Below are positions 29,355-37,874 of a stretch of 64,000 bases of DNA, one piece after another; positions within the stretch are counted from its first letter, which is position 1; the number at the start of each line of letters is the position of its first letter. Origin of the DNA: Wocania arenilitoris (GTDB lineage Bacteria; Bacteroidota; Bacteroidia; Flavobacteriales; Flavobacteriaceae). The notes beneath the pieces were generated by a model that was not told where the DNA came from, made no database searches, and saw nothing but the letters and a program-made list of their open reading frames with translations. The stretch is taken from positions 124,001 through 188,000 of the forward strand of contig NZ_JAKKDU010000007.1 of NCBI RefSeq assembly GCF_021728535.1, in the 5' to 3' direction. The translations under genes and the position numbers were made by a program.

Positions 29355-29867
29355 TTAATTCCAATTTTCATCAAAATCTAAATTATCGTAATCGTCAATA
29401 TCTAATTCGTCTTCAAACTCATTAAAATCATCGTCTTCGTCGGCTTCAAATAATTTCTCAGGTGCTTGGTCTGGTACTTGACCTTGTACAAACATAAGGT
29501 TAGGATAATTAAATCCTTCTTCTTCCTCAACAATTTCGGCAAGTTCAACATAAAAAGTCCACATGCTTAAAAAATCGTAAACGTAAATTAATTTTGTTTG
29601 GGCTTCGTGTACAACACTATCTAAAGATGTTTCGTTCATTAAACGAGCCGAATTATCATCACTTAAATCGAATAAAGAAATTTCTTCACCTTGATCCCAT
29701 TGGTCGTTACTAACATAAAATGATGCCATTTCAGTACCATCAAACCCAAAAGATTGAGTAATGATATTATGTAAATCTTCTAGAGTGTCAGTTTCTCGGA
29801 TTTCTAAATCACGAAAAATATCATCTTCGGTATCATTATCAAGTATAACTCTAAATCTGTAAATCAT
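29355..29867 (-). CDS. Plasmid pRiA4b ORF-3 family protein
   Basis: A 170-aa protein. Residues 1-110 (MIYRFRVILDNDTEDDIFRD, then LEDLHNIITQSFGFDGTEMA and ASFYVSNDQWDQGEEISLF) match the pRiA4b ORF-3-like family, also called the IS1096 passenger TnpR-like family, despite the absence of any transposon here. The last 35 residues are almost all Asp/Glu with aromatic residues. Function is unknown. It is a stable chromosomal gene in flavobacteria as I recall. It is convergent with the gene ending at 29348. Confidence 0.8.
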   Translation of the reverse strand: MIYRFRVILDNDTEDDIFRDLEIRETDTLEDLHNIITQSFGFDGTEMASFYVSNDQWDQGEEISLFDLSDDNSARLMNETSLDSVVHEAQTKLIYVYDFLSMWTFYVELAEIVEEEEGFNYPNLMFVQGQVPDQAPEKLFEADEDDDFNEFEDELDIDDYDNLDFDENWN

Positions 29868-29905
29868 TCTAAAAAATTATTGATGCAAAGATAAGTCTTT
29901 TTGTA

Positions 29906-30919
29906 TTATTTACTAAAACGATGTAAAGTAAAAGTCATAGCGCTTAACAGAAAAAATGCACCTATTTGATGGGCAATTCCTAACCATAACGGAACTGCAA
30001 ATATTAAGGTTAAAACACCTAATAAAAATTGAAACCCAACTAATATTAACAGTACATATATGCCTTTTTTTTGTAGGCTTGAAAGGGTTAATTTACGAGC
30101 TTTAAACCATATAAATGCAATAGAAATAACAACTAAATATGCTAAAATTCTATGAATAAATTGAATACCACTTGGGTTTTCAATTAAATTTTTATAAAAA
30201 GGATTAAGTGTATAAACTGTGTGATGAATAAATTTACCTTCATTCATTAAAGGCCAGTGGTTATGTAATAAACCGGCTTTTAAACCAGCAACAAAAGCAC
30301 CATAAATTATTTGAATTATAAGAATAAAGTAACTGAAAATGATGAGATTTCTAAACTTTATGTTTATTGATTTTTTATTCGGATAAAGCAAATCTAATGC
30401 TACCCAAAGTGTTGCTGCAAAAGTTAAGAAGGCTGTAATTAAATGGGCGGCTAAGCGGTAATGACTTACATCTGGTCTATCTACCAAACCACTTTTAACC
30501 ATATACCAACCTAAAAAACCTTGAAATCCACCTAAAGCCAATAATACCAAGCACTTTTTAATCGTTTTTTTTGTAAGTTGTTTGGTTACAAGAAAATATA
30601 AAAACGGAGTTATAAAAACTAAACCAATAACTCTACCAATTAGTCTATGTAACCATTCCCAAAAGTAAATGCTTTTAAAATTGTCAATGGTAAAGTGTGA
30701 GTGTAACTTTTGGTATTCTGGGTACTGCTTATACAATTCAAAAGCTTCTTGCCACTCGGTACTATTTAGTGGTGGAATGGTGCCTGTTATTAATTTATAA
30801 TTTGATATAGATAAGCCAGAATCTGTTAATCTAGTAATACCGCCTACAATTACCATTATAAAAATGAGAATACATCCAGTAAATAACCAATAAATAACTT
30901 TTTTGTTGTCTTTTTTCAT
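29906..30919 (-). CDS. ctaA: Heme A synthase (COX15/CtaA)
   Basis: A 337-aa inner-membrane protein with eight hydrophobic segments. It oxidises heme O to heme A for cytochrome c oxidase. GGITRLTDSGLSI (about 26-38), FWEWLHRLIGR (about 87-97), the His in SHYRLAAHLITAF, the QIIYGAFVAGLKAGLLHNHW loop, and FIHRILAYLVV carry the conserved heme-ligand and quinone-side residues. Its start lies 1 bp after the stop of the GNAT gene, so it is the last gene of the cca-GNAT-ctaA operon. That grouping has no evident functional reason. Confidence 0.95.
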   Translation of the reverse strand: MKKDNKKVIYWLFTGCILIFIMVIVGGITRLTDSGLSISNYKLITGTIPPLNSTEWQEAFELYKQYPEYQKLHSHFTIDNFKSIYFWEWLHRLIGRVIGLVFITPFLYFLVTKQLTKKTIKKCLVLLALGGFQGFLGWYMVKSGLVDRPDVSHYRLAAHLITAFLTFAATLWVALDLLYPNKKSINIKFRNLIIFSYFILIIQIIYGAFVAGLKAGLLHNHWPLMNEGKFIHHTVYTLNPFYKNLIENPSGIQFIHRILAYLVVISIAFIWFKARKLTLSSLQKKGIYVLLILVGFQFLLGVLTLIFAVPLWLGIAHQIGAFFLLSAMTFTLHRFSK

Positions 30920-30920
30920 G

Positions 30921-31373
30921 CTACATAATCTCTTTTTTGAAACATAAACTGTTTGCCATGTTTTTATAAGGGTAGAAATTAGGAATAATTGTATAGTTGT
31001 TTTTTTTGTAAAATTGAATTGCTTCAGTTTGTTTCTTTCCAGTTTCTAAAACACAAGTATTATACCCTATCTCTTTACTCCAAATTTCTAATTCGTTTAA
31101 TATTTTAGAAGCTACACCTTCATTTCTATAATTAGAATTTGTGTACATTCGTTTTATTTCTGCACTATTTTTATCAAATTTTTTAAAAGCACCACAGCCA
31201 ACAGGAACATTTTTATAATAAGCAACGACAACATACTTTAAAATATCAATATTATTATATTGATTGTAAAAATCGTGGTCATCTCCGTCCACAGTTTTTA
31301 AGTAGAAATTAAGTTTTTTAACCAAACTAGCAAAGTCAGTGTTGTTAAAATCTGTTCTAACCAATTTTAGCAT
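30921..31373 (-). CDS. GNAT family N-acetyltransferase
   Basis: A 150-aa acetyl-CoA-dependent transferase. VGCGAFKKFD, then the beta4 and motif A region AEIKRMYTNSNYRNEGVASK (acetyl-CoA pyrophosphate loop R/Q-x-x-G-x-G/A, here RNEGVA), and LETGKKQTEAIQFYKKNNY give the full GNAT order. The acceptor substrate is unknown. It is packed between cca (2-bp gap) and ctaA (1-bp gap). Confidence 0.88.
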   Translation of the reverse strand: MLKLVRTDFNNTDFASLVKKLNFYLKTVDGDDHDFYNQYNNIDILKYVVVAYYKNVPVGCGAFKKFDKNSAEIKRMYTNSNYRNEGVASKILNELEIWSKEIGYNTCVLETGKKQTEAIQFYKKNNYTIIPNFYPYKNMANSLCFKKEIM

Positions 31374-31375
31374 AT

Positions 31376-32794
31376 TCAGACATTTGTTTTTAAGCCTAAA
31401 CGTTCGCCTTCTTTTAGCATTAAATTAAAAGCGGCATCGTGCTCGTTAGGTATTTCTCCTTCTAAAATAGCTTCTTTTATAACTTCTTTAATAAGCCCAA
31501 TTTCGCGAGATGGCTTTATATTAAAGGTTTTCATAATTTCCTCACCAGAAATTGGTGGTTGAAAATTACGAACATGGTCGCGTGCTTCAACTTCAATTAT
31601 TTTATCTCTAACAATTTTAAAATTATTGTGGTATTTATTGAATTTTTTCGGATTTTTGGTCGTTATGTCTGCTTCGCAAAGCGTCATTAAATCTTCTACA
31701 TAATCACCAGCATCAAAAACTAAACGGCGCACAGCAGAATCGGTTACAATATCTTGAGCTAGTACAATAGGGCGTGAGCTCATAAGTACCATTTTTTGAA
31801 CAAATTTCATTTTATCATTTAATGGCATTTTAAGTCTTTTGAATAAATGATAAACCATTTTTGAGCCTTCAAATTCATGACCATGAAATGTCCAACCTAC
31901 TTTTTTACTAAACTTTTTTGTTGGTGCTTTGCCAATATCGTGTAACAGAGCAGCCCATCGTAGCCAAATGTTCTCAGTATGTTTTGCAATATTATCAACA
32001 ACTTCTAAAGTGTGATAAAAATTATCTTTATGGCGTTGTCCTTCTATTTCATCAATACCTTTTAATGCAGTAATTTCTGGTAAAATATAGTTTAATAGTC
32101 CTGTTTTTTCTAATAATAAAAAACCAGTTGAAGGTGTTTTGCTTTCTAAGATTTTATTTAATTCTACAACAATACGCTCGTTAGTTATAATTTTAATTCT
32201 GTGGTTGTTTTTTGAAATAGATTTTAACGATTCGTCTTCAATTTTAAAATTGAGTTGAGTAGCAAAACGTATAGCCCTCATCATTCTTAAAGGGTCATCA
32301 CTATAGGTTATATCTGGATTTAAAGGGGTTCTTATTATTTCATTTTTTAAATCTTCAATACCATTAAACGGATCAAGTAAATCTCCAAGTTTGTTCTTGT
32401 TTAAATCTAAAGCTAGTGCATTTATAGTAAAATCTCTACGATTTTGATCGTCTTTCAATGAGCCGTTTTCAACAATTGGGTTTCTGCTGTTTTCGTTATA
32501 AGATTCTTTTCTAGCACCAACAAATTCTATTTCAATATCATCGTACCGTAACATGGCAGTACCATAGGTTTTAAATATTTGAACCTTGGGTTTGTTAGGT
32601 AAGTTTTTAGCTACTTGCTTAGCAAGCTCAATACCGCTACCAATAGCAACAATATCGATATCTTTAGCGTTGCCACGATTTAATATGTAATCACGCACAA
32701 AGCCACCAATTACATAACTGTCTAAATTTAATTCTTTAGCAGATTGCGATATAACCTTAAAAATAGGATGCTTGAGTGCGGTTTTATAATTCAT
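31376..32794 (-). CDS. cca: tRNA nucleotidyltransferase (CCA-adding) with HD domain
   Basis: A 472-aa class II nucleotidyltransferase. The head has GGFVRDYILNRGNAKDIDIV (about 30-49), the nucleotidyltransferase signature with catalytic DxD. RRDFTINALALDL and DDPLRMMRAIRFATQLNF follow. A C-terminal HD domain is present (LLHDIGKAPTKKF, about 285-297). Together they fit CCA-adding enzymes or poly(A) polymerases of Bacteroidota, which mature tRNA 3' ends in the cytoplasm. It ends in TGA, used here as a genuine stop. It is the first intact gene of an operon whose upstream members, sua5 and a glycosyltransferase, are broken. Confidence 0.93.
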   Translation of the reverse strand: MNYKTALKHPIFKVISQSAKELNLDSYVIGGFVRDYILNRGNAKDIDIVAIGSGIELAKQVAKNLPNKPKVQIFKTYGTAMLRYDDIEIEFVGARKESYNENSRNPIVENGSLKDDQNRRDFTINALALDLNKNKLGDLLDPFNGIEDLKNEIIRTPLNPDITYSDDPLRMMRAIRFATQLNFKIEDESLKSISKNNHRIKIITNERIVVELNKILESKTPSTGFLLLEKTGLLNYILPEITALKGIDEIEGQRHKDNFYHTLEVVDNIAKHTENIWLRWAALLHDIGKAPTKKFSKKVGWTFHGHEFEGSKMVYHLFKRLKMPLNDKMKFVQKMVLMSSRPIVLAQDIVTDSAVRRLVFDAGDYVEDLMTLCEADITTKNPKKFNKYHNNFKIVRDKIIEVEARDHVRNFQPPISGEEIMKTFNIKPSREIGLIKEVIKEAILEGEIPNEHDAAFNLMLKEGERLGLKTNV

Positions 32795-32805
32795 TTATTA
32801 AATTC

Positions 32806-32870
32806 CAAAAATTTAATTCCAAACTCCAAACCAATATTGATTGGAATTTAGTACTTGAAATTTGAGTCTT
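32806..32870. repeat. Palindromic dispersed repeat, copy 1 (AAATTCCAA family)
   Basis: AATTCCAA (32815-32822) and TTGGAATT (32841-32848) form an inverted repeat inside a block built of TTCCAAA units that ends in GAGTCTTTT. A clearer relative lies at 56552-56604, in the same position relative to leftward genes. It sits between the broken sua5 and cca. Confidence 0.5.
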
Positions 32871-33430
32871 TTATTTTCGTATAATCTTTACAATACCACT
32901 ATTACTCAATTTAATAATTGAAGAGGGTTTGTTGCAGATTTTTTCGTGATGCAAATTTACAACATAGTCTACACCTTTTAAAATAGCAGGACTTATTTCT
33001 TTAAATGATTTTGGAGTAGGTTAGTCACTAATATTTGCAGAAGTTGAAACGAAAGCATCGTTAAGTTTCCTAATTAATTGATAACAAAAATAATCATCAG
33101 GAATTCGTATTGAAACGGTACCATCATTAGCCATTAAATTTGAAGCAAAATTTTGTGCTTCGTCGTAAATTATTGTAATTGGTTTATCTGAAATTTCAAT
33201 AATACTATATGCGGCTTCGGGTATAGTTTTCACATATTTTTTAGCATTCTTTCATCAGATACTAAACAAATCAATGGTTTGGTGATTTCGCGTTGTTTTA
33301 AATTATATATTTTTTTTACAGCCTCTGGGTTAGTAGCATCGCAACCAATGCTTCAAAAAGTATCAGTTGGGTAAAGTATAAGTCCTCCATTTTTTAATAT
33401 CTGTAGGGCTTTGTTTAATTGGTTTTGTAT
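32871..33430 (-). pseudogene. Broken L-threonylcarbamoyladenylate synthase (Sua5/TsaC/YrdC)
   Basis: The reading is unmistakable across about 186 codons: GGLILYPTDTF, GCDATNPEAVKKIYNLKQRE, KPLICLVSDERML, IRIPDDYFCYQLIRKLNDAF, STSANIS, PTPKSFKEIS. Yet four lesions occur. The expected ATG that would overlap the upstream stop (TAATG) is ATA at 33430-33428. The Trp codon of DTFWS is TGA (33355-33353). One base, probably a G, is missing near 33234, shifting the frame. A codon after SANISD is TAA (33023-33021). The enzyme makes threonylcarbamoyl-AMP for tRNA t6A37, which is usually essential, so another copy must exist or the sequence is wrong here. Confidence 0.85.
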
Positions 33431-34427
33431 TAATCAGATTTAAAAATTTTTAATAATTTATTATCCTCAGGATTAATTAAATAAGGGTTTTCTTCATTAA
33501 GAAGCTTTCCGTTCAAAACTTTTTCATAGAGTTTAAGATAATTATTTGTCATTACTTTAGCATTAAAGCAATCCTTAGCATATTCATGGCAATATTTTGG
33601 AGAAAAGTCACTGTTTTTTATAGCATAAATTATTTCTTTCAGAGAATTACTTGTAAATCCAACATCTTTAATAATAAGTTCTTTTAAAGAACCATATGAT
33701 GTTGAGTAAACAGGGCTACCATAAAATAAACTTTCAATAGCAGCTAAGCCAAAAGGTTCATGCCATTTTACAGGAAAAACTAACCCTTTAGATGAGCTTA
33801 CTATTTTAGATTTTAAAGTGTTATCTACCATGCCTAAGTATTTTATTTTGAATTAAAAAGATATTTGAATCCTCTTTTTATATTGGCTTCTGTCCATTTA
33901 TTTCCACCCATAACCATTAGCTGATTATTAGTTTTTTTGCAATTTCGCAAGCTCCAGTTAAATTTTTTAATTTCCAAGATACTTTGCCTAAAAAATGAAG
34001 ATAGGATCGTTCTTTATTTAAATCTATTTTTGGATAATCATCTCAATCCAATCCATTATATACGTAAGTCTTAGAATTATGCCTGAGAGCATGATTTTTA
34101 GATAAGAAAACGGATTGTTTATGTAGTTTTTCATCTGAATTATAATTACCATGTATCGTAATTAAATATGGTTTTTTTAAAGGTGTATAAATATTAAAAT
34201 GGATATGCACTAAGTCTATATAATTTGGTATTTGATCATTTAAATCTTTGTTAGGGTCATAAATCAATGATTTTAGCAAAATCACAATACGATCCTTTAG
34301 GTACTAGAAAGACTATGTCATGCCCTTGATTATGAAGTTCTTTTGCTAACCCCCAAATAACACGTTCGGTACCACCGTACTTAACTGCAGGAATTTTTCC
34401 GCCTCTATCTACTATTAAAATTTTCAT
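33430..34427 (-). pseudogene. Broken group 1 (GT4-type) glycosyltransferase
   Basis: It starts at ATG 34427 (MKILIVDRGGKIPAVKYGGT) and runs to TAA 33430. Pieces in three frames join into one GT4-like protein: YGGTERVIWGLAKELHNQGH, then VHIHFNIYTPLKKPYLITIH, then YLHFLGKVSWKLKNLTGACE, then GMVDNTLKSKIVSSSKGLVF and the nucleotide-sugar segment FPVKWHEPFGLAAIESLFYG. Four lesions are visible: one extra A in the run at 34271-34274, Trp to TGA at 34045-34043, one A missing in the run at 33932-33938, and a one-base loss near 33849-33856. Intact, it would have been a glycosyltransferase of the adjoining surface glycan cluster. Its stop overlaps the former sua5 start. Confidence 0.85.
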
Positions 34428-34563
34428 ATGGGCTATGGCTAAAAAAAATATAATGCATAAAAATATAGTTTTCCTATTATTAAGAACTAAGTTTTAGATT
34501 AATGTTTTATAAATAGAAAAAATTAAACTATAAGTTTATATATTATAATAAATTAAACTTGTT

Positions 34564-34571
34564 TATTTTTG
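34564..34571 (+). promoter_or_regulatory. Candidate -7 element of the surface glycan operon
   Basis: TATTTTTG fits TAnnTTTG and ends 21 bp before ATG 34593, in an otherwise extremely AT-rich divergent gap. No well-spaced TTG was found. Confidence 0.5.
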
Positions 34572-34592
34572 ACATGATTGAAAATTGTATAA

Positions 34593-35525
34593 ATGAAGTT
34601 TGCTAATAAAGTTTTAAATGGATTATCCAGAATTACAAGAAAATTAGTTTATCATCGTAAACTAAACCAACTATATAAACATTTTAATAAATTATTTCTG
34701 TTTTTTGGTATTGAGCCTATTGTAACTGCTAAAATGCATGATGGGACAACAATGCTTGTAGATTTAAGTACGAAAACTGAAAGAATTTCATTCTATACTG
34801 GAAAATACGATCCAGATTTAATGGCTGTTATACAATCTCTATTTAATCCAGATTTTAGCTTTTTAGATATTGGAGGCAATATTGGATATTATTCTGTTGC
34901 TATGGGTAATTTTATCAGATTAAAAAATGCTAAAGGGAAAGTAGTCGCTTTTGAACCTTTTGAAGGAAACTATTTAAGACTTAAAAACAATTTAGCAGCT
35001 AATGATTTAAGTGAGATATGTGAGGTTAATAAATTTGGATTATCAAACAAAGTTAAAGAAACACAAATTACGTTGAGAGAAGACTTTAAGCACGGGGCTA
35101 ATACAGGAAATGCTGCCATAAAAACAAGTAAATCTATGGATGAAGGCTTTAAACTTTCTCCAATTAAACTTGAAACTTTAGATGATATTTGGATTGAAAA
35201 ATATAGTGATTTTGCTAATATAGATGTTGTAAAAATGGACATTGAAGGGCATGAAGATTTTTGTTTAGAAGGAGGAAAAGAAGTTTTTAGTAAGCATAGA
35301 CCAACAATATTAATGGAAGTTAATAAGCCGTATTATGAAGCTCGAAAAGTTGAGTTAGACAATCGTTTTTTTCCACTTATCCCAGAGAATTATAATATTT
35401 ATAAGCAAAATGGGGTGAAATGGAATCGTATAAAATCCTTAAATGAGTGCTCAACTCTAGATAATGTTTTTTTGATACCCATTGAAAAACTTAGATTAGA
35501 TGGTTATAACGTTTTTGAAAAATAA
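34593..35525 (+). CDS. FkbM family methyltransferase
   Basis: A 310-aa protein with an SAM-dependent methyltransferase fold: FLDIGGNIGYYSVAMGNF (about 90-107, glycine loop I), VVAFEPFEGNYLRLKNNLAA (acidic end of strand 2), and VVKMDIEGHEDFCLEGG (about 214-230), the FkbM signature. FkbM relatives in such clusters methylate sugar hydroxyls of lipopolysaccharide or exopolysaccharide. It is the first gene of the rightward unit with the glycosyltransferase (16-bp gap) and the kinase-like gene. The exact acceptor is unknown. Confidence 0.88.
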   Translation: MKFANKVLNGLSRITRKLVYHRKLNQLYKHFNKLFLFFGIEPIVTAKMHDGTTMLVDLSTKTERISFYTGKYDPDLMAVIQSLFNPDFSFLDIGGNIGYYSVAMGNFIRLKNAKGKVVAFEPFEGNYLRLKNNLAANDLSEICEVNKFGLSNKVKETQITLREDFKHGANTGNAAIKTSKSMDEGFKLSPIKLETLDDIWIEKYSDFANIDVVKMDIEGHEDFCLEGGKEVFSKHRPTILMEVNKPYYEARKVELDNRFFPLIPENYNIYKQNGVKWNRIKSLNECSTLDNVFLIPIEKLRLDGYNVFEK

Positions 35526-35541
35526 AATTTAAAGGCACTAG

Positions 35542-36351
35542 ATGAATCAAAACATTAATTCAACTTTAATTATATCTACTTATAATTGGTCAGAAGCTTT
35601 GGAGTTGGTTTTAATGAGTGTAAAAAATCAAAAAGTATTTCCAACCGAAGTAATAATTGCAGATGATGGTTCTAAAAAAGAAACCAAACTTTTAATTGAG
35701 TTTTTTCAGAAAGATTTTCCTGTACCATTAAAACATATTTGGCATGAAGATATTGGATTTAATAAATCTATGATTTTAAATAAAGCAGTTTCTAAATCAA
35801 TTGGAGATTATATTATTCAAACCGATGGAGATTGTATTTTGCACAATTCCTTTATTAAAAATCATTTAAAGTTTGCTAAAATAAATCACTATTTGTTTGG
35901 AAGCAGAGTTAATATTCAAGCATTTTATTTAAAAGACTTGTTTTTAAAAAAGCAAACGAGTTTTCATGTTTTTTCTAAAGGAATTAAAAAAAGAACAAGA
36001 GCTATATACGCACCTTTTTTAACGATACTATATAAAACTAAAAATGTATTTTCTAAGAAATTTAGAGGATGTAATACATCATATTTTAAAAGTGATTTTT
36101 TAGCGGTAAATGGTTATAATGAAGATTTTAAAGGTTGGGGAAGAGAAGACTCTGAACTTGCATTGCGTTTTCATAATAGAGGGATAAGAGGAAAAAGGTT
36201 AAGGTATTGTGGTATTGTATACCATATTTTTCATCAAGAAAAATCTAAAGATAGATTAGAAATTAATAATAATATTGAAGAGAGTACTATAGCAAATAAG
36301 TCTGTTTGGTGTGAAAAAGGCGTTGACAAATATTTAAGTGAAAAGCAGTAA
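35542..36351 (+). CDS. Family 2 glycosyltransferase with galactosyltransferase-like C-terminus
   Basis: A 269-aa GT-A fold enzyme. STLIISTYNWSEALELVL opens it, IIADDGSKKET (about 43-53) binds the nucleotide, and QTDGDCILHNSFI (about 93-105) holds the metal-binding Asp motif. FKGWGREDSELALRFHNRG (about 199-217) is the GWGxED motif of galactosyltransferase-type C-terminal domains. It probably transfers a hexose or HexNAc onto a surface glycan at the inner membrane. It overlaps the next gene by 14 bp, indicating translational coupling. Confidence 0.9.
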   Translation: MNQNINSTLIISTYNWSEALELVLMSVKNQKVFPTEVIIADDGSKKETKLLIEFFQKDFPVPLKHIWHEDIGFNKSMILNKAVSKSIGDYIIQTDGDCILHNSFIKNHLKFAKINHYLFGSRVNIQAFYLKDLFLKKQTSFHVFSKGIKKRTRAIYAPFLTILYKTKNVFSKKFRGCNTSYFKSDFLAVNGYNEDFKGWGREDSELALRFHNRGIRGKRLRYCGIVYHIFHQEKSKDRLEINNNIEESTIANKSVWCEKGVDKYLSEKQ

Positions 36352-37102
36352 TATACACAAAGAGTACAAGCACAATAATGTTTTTTTTGATGACATTATT
36401 GCCAATTTTGATTCAAAAGGAGAAAACTTTGGTAATCAAGATAGGAACTCGTTAAAATTATTTAGATTAAATAATGAAACGATTAATGTTAAATCGTTTA
36501 GAATTCCAAATATTATAAATCAAATAGCCTATCGTTTTTTTAGAAAAAGTAAAGCACAACGCTCTTTTGAATATGCCAATAAATTAAAAAACTTAAATAT
36601 TGGTACACCACAACCCATTGCCTATTATGAATTTAAAACACCTTTTTTATTTAAAAAAAGTTATTACATAAGCGAGCAAATAGATTGTGACTACACGTAT
36701 AGAGAGCTCACAACAGATTTTAATATTCCTAATTATAATGAAGTATTAAGAGGCTTTACACGATTTACATTCAATTTACACGAAAAAGGAGTTCATTTTT
36801 TAGATCATTCTCCTGGTAATACTTTAATTAAGAAAACAGAAAATGGCTATGATTTTTATTTGGTTGATTTAAACCGAATGGAATTTAAAACTTTAGATTT
36901 TGAAACACGAATAAAAAACTTTTCAAAATTAACCATTCATAAATCTATGGTTGAAGTAATGAGCGATGAATATGCCAAATGTTCTGGAAAAGATTATGAA
37001 ACTATTTTTAATTTAATGTGGAAAGAAACCAAAACATTTCAAGAAAAATACCACAGAAAAAGGCGTTTAAAAAAGAAGCTTAAATTTTGGAAGAAGCTGT
37101 AA
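36338..37102 (+). CDS. Lipopolysaccharide kinase-like protein (InaA/KdkA type)
   Basis: A 254-aa protein kinase-like fold. The catalytic loop reads HFLDHSPGNTLI (about 151-162: Asp154, Asn159) and the metal-binding Asp lies in FYLVDLNRMEF (about 170-180). The family phosphorylates Kdo or core heptose of lipid A-core in the cytoplasm. With glycosyltransferases on both sides, a role in LPS core phosphorylation is likely. It overlaps the preceding gene by 14 bp, and its end runs 23 bp into the convergent glycosyltransferase gene on the other strand. Confidence 0.82.
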   Translation: MKSSNIHKEYKHNNVFFDDIIANFDSKGENFGNQDRNSLKLFRLNNETINVKSFRIPNIINQIAYRFFRKSKAQRSFEYANKLKNLNIGTPQPIAYYEFKTPFLFKKSYYISEQIDCDYTYRELTTDFNIPNYNEVLRGFTRFTFNLHEKGVHFLDHSPGNTLIKKTENGYDFYLVDLNRMEFKTLDFETRIKNFSKLTIHKSMVEVMSDEYAKCSGKDYETIFNLMWKETKTFQEKYHRKRRLKKKLKFWKKL

Positions 37103-37850
37103 GCTTTTTAAGTTCTTTATAGCGATAATAAACACCATAAGCACTTAAATAACATATTTGAAACCCTTCTTTTCCGTCTAAAAAACCTAATCTAAAAATA
37201 TAATTTGTAATAAACTTGTAAATTGGTCTTATAACAAAATGAATCATATTTGCGTTTTTGTTTTTTTTATAAAGCTCTAAAGCTTTAAGGCTAGCATAAT
37301 GCTCCATTTTTTCTTTATAATGTACCGCACTATTAAAACAAAAATGTAACATAGGGTTTTTTAACATTGAGCTTTTGCCATTTATTTCTGGCATTTCATG
37401 TACTATTTTGTCTTTAATATATGTTACGCTACCATTTTTAAATAAGCGGTATGTTGTGTCTGTTTGAAAACCACTAAAGCGGATGCGTTTTTTCTTAAAG
37501 AAATATAAACGTTTAACCATAAATGCAACAATATCGGTTGGGCTGTTGGTTTTTTTTATAATTTCGGTTTTTAATTTATCTGTTATGCGCTCATCAGCAT
37601 CAATAAATAAAACCCAATCATGAGTAGCTTGTTTTAGTGCAAAATTTCTTTGATCTGCAAAATTTTTAAACTCACGTTGTATTGTAGTGACATTTTTAAA
37701 TTCTAATAATTTTTCAAAAGTACCATCGGTACTAAAAGAATCTACAATTATAATTTCATCAGCAAAGCTTATATTTTTTATAATATCTACTATATGGTTA
37801 ACTTCGTTATAAGTTATAAGTAAAGCTGATATTTTGTTAGAATTCTTCAA
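37080..37850 (-). CDS. Family 2 glycosyltransferase (WaaE/KdtX-like)
   Basis: A 256-aa GT-A enzyme. ISALLITYNEVNHI opens it, followed by IIVDSFSTDGT (about 34-44), QRNFALKQATHDWVLFIDAD (about 67-86, with the DAD metal site) and ERITDKLKTEI. This is the arrangement of LPS core beta-1,4-glucosyltransferase-like proteins (WaaE family). Its C-terminus overlaps the convergent LPS kinase-like gene by 23 bp. It is 24 bp downstream of glf in the same direction, so it is probably co-transcribed with it. Confidence 0.9.
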   Translation of the reverse strand: MKNSNKISALLITYNEVNHIVDIIKNISFADEIIIVDSFSTDGTFEKLLEFKNVTTIQREFKNFADQRNFALKQATHDWVLFIDADERITDKLKTEIIKKTNSPTDIVAFMVKRLYFFKKKRIRFSGFQTDTTYRLFKNGSVTYIKDKIVHEMPEINGKSSMLKNPMLHFCFNSAVHYKEKMEHYASLKALELYKKNKNANMIHFVIRPIYKFITNYIFRLGFLDGKEGFQICYLSAYGVYYRYKELKKLTASSKI

Positions 37851-37874
37851 TTTATAAATACAGATTTATAAAAT

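Noticed and set aside
29355-29867. Insertion sequence suggested by the IS1096/TnpR-like family name
   Set aside because: No transposase, terminal inverted repeats or target duplication around it; the gene is an ordinary chromosomal family member.
32871-34427. TGA read as tryptophan (recoding)
   Set aside because: Frameshifts and a lost start also occur, intact genes here use TGG for Trp, and cca ends in TGA.
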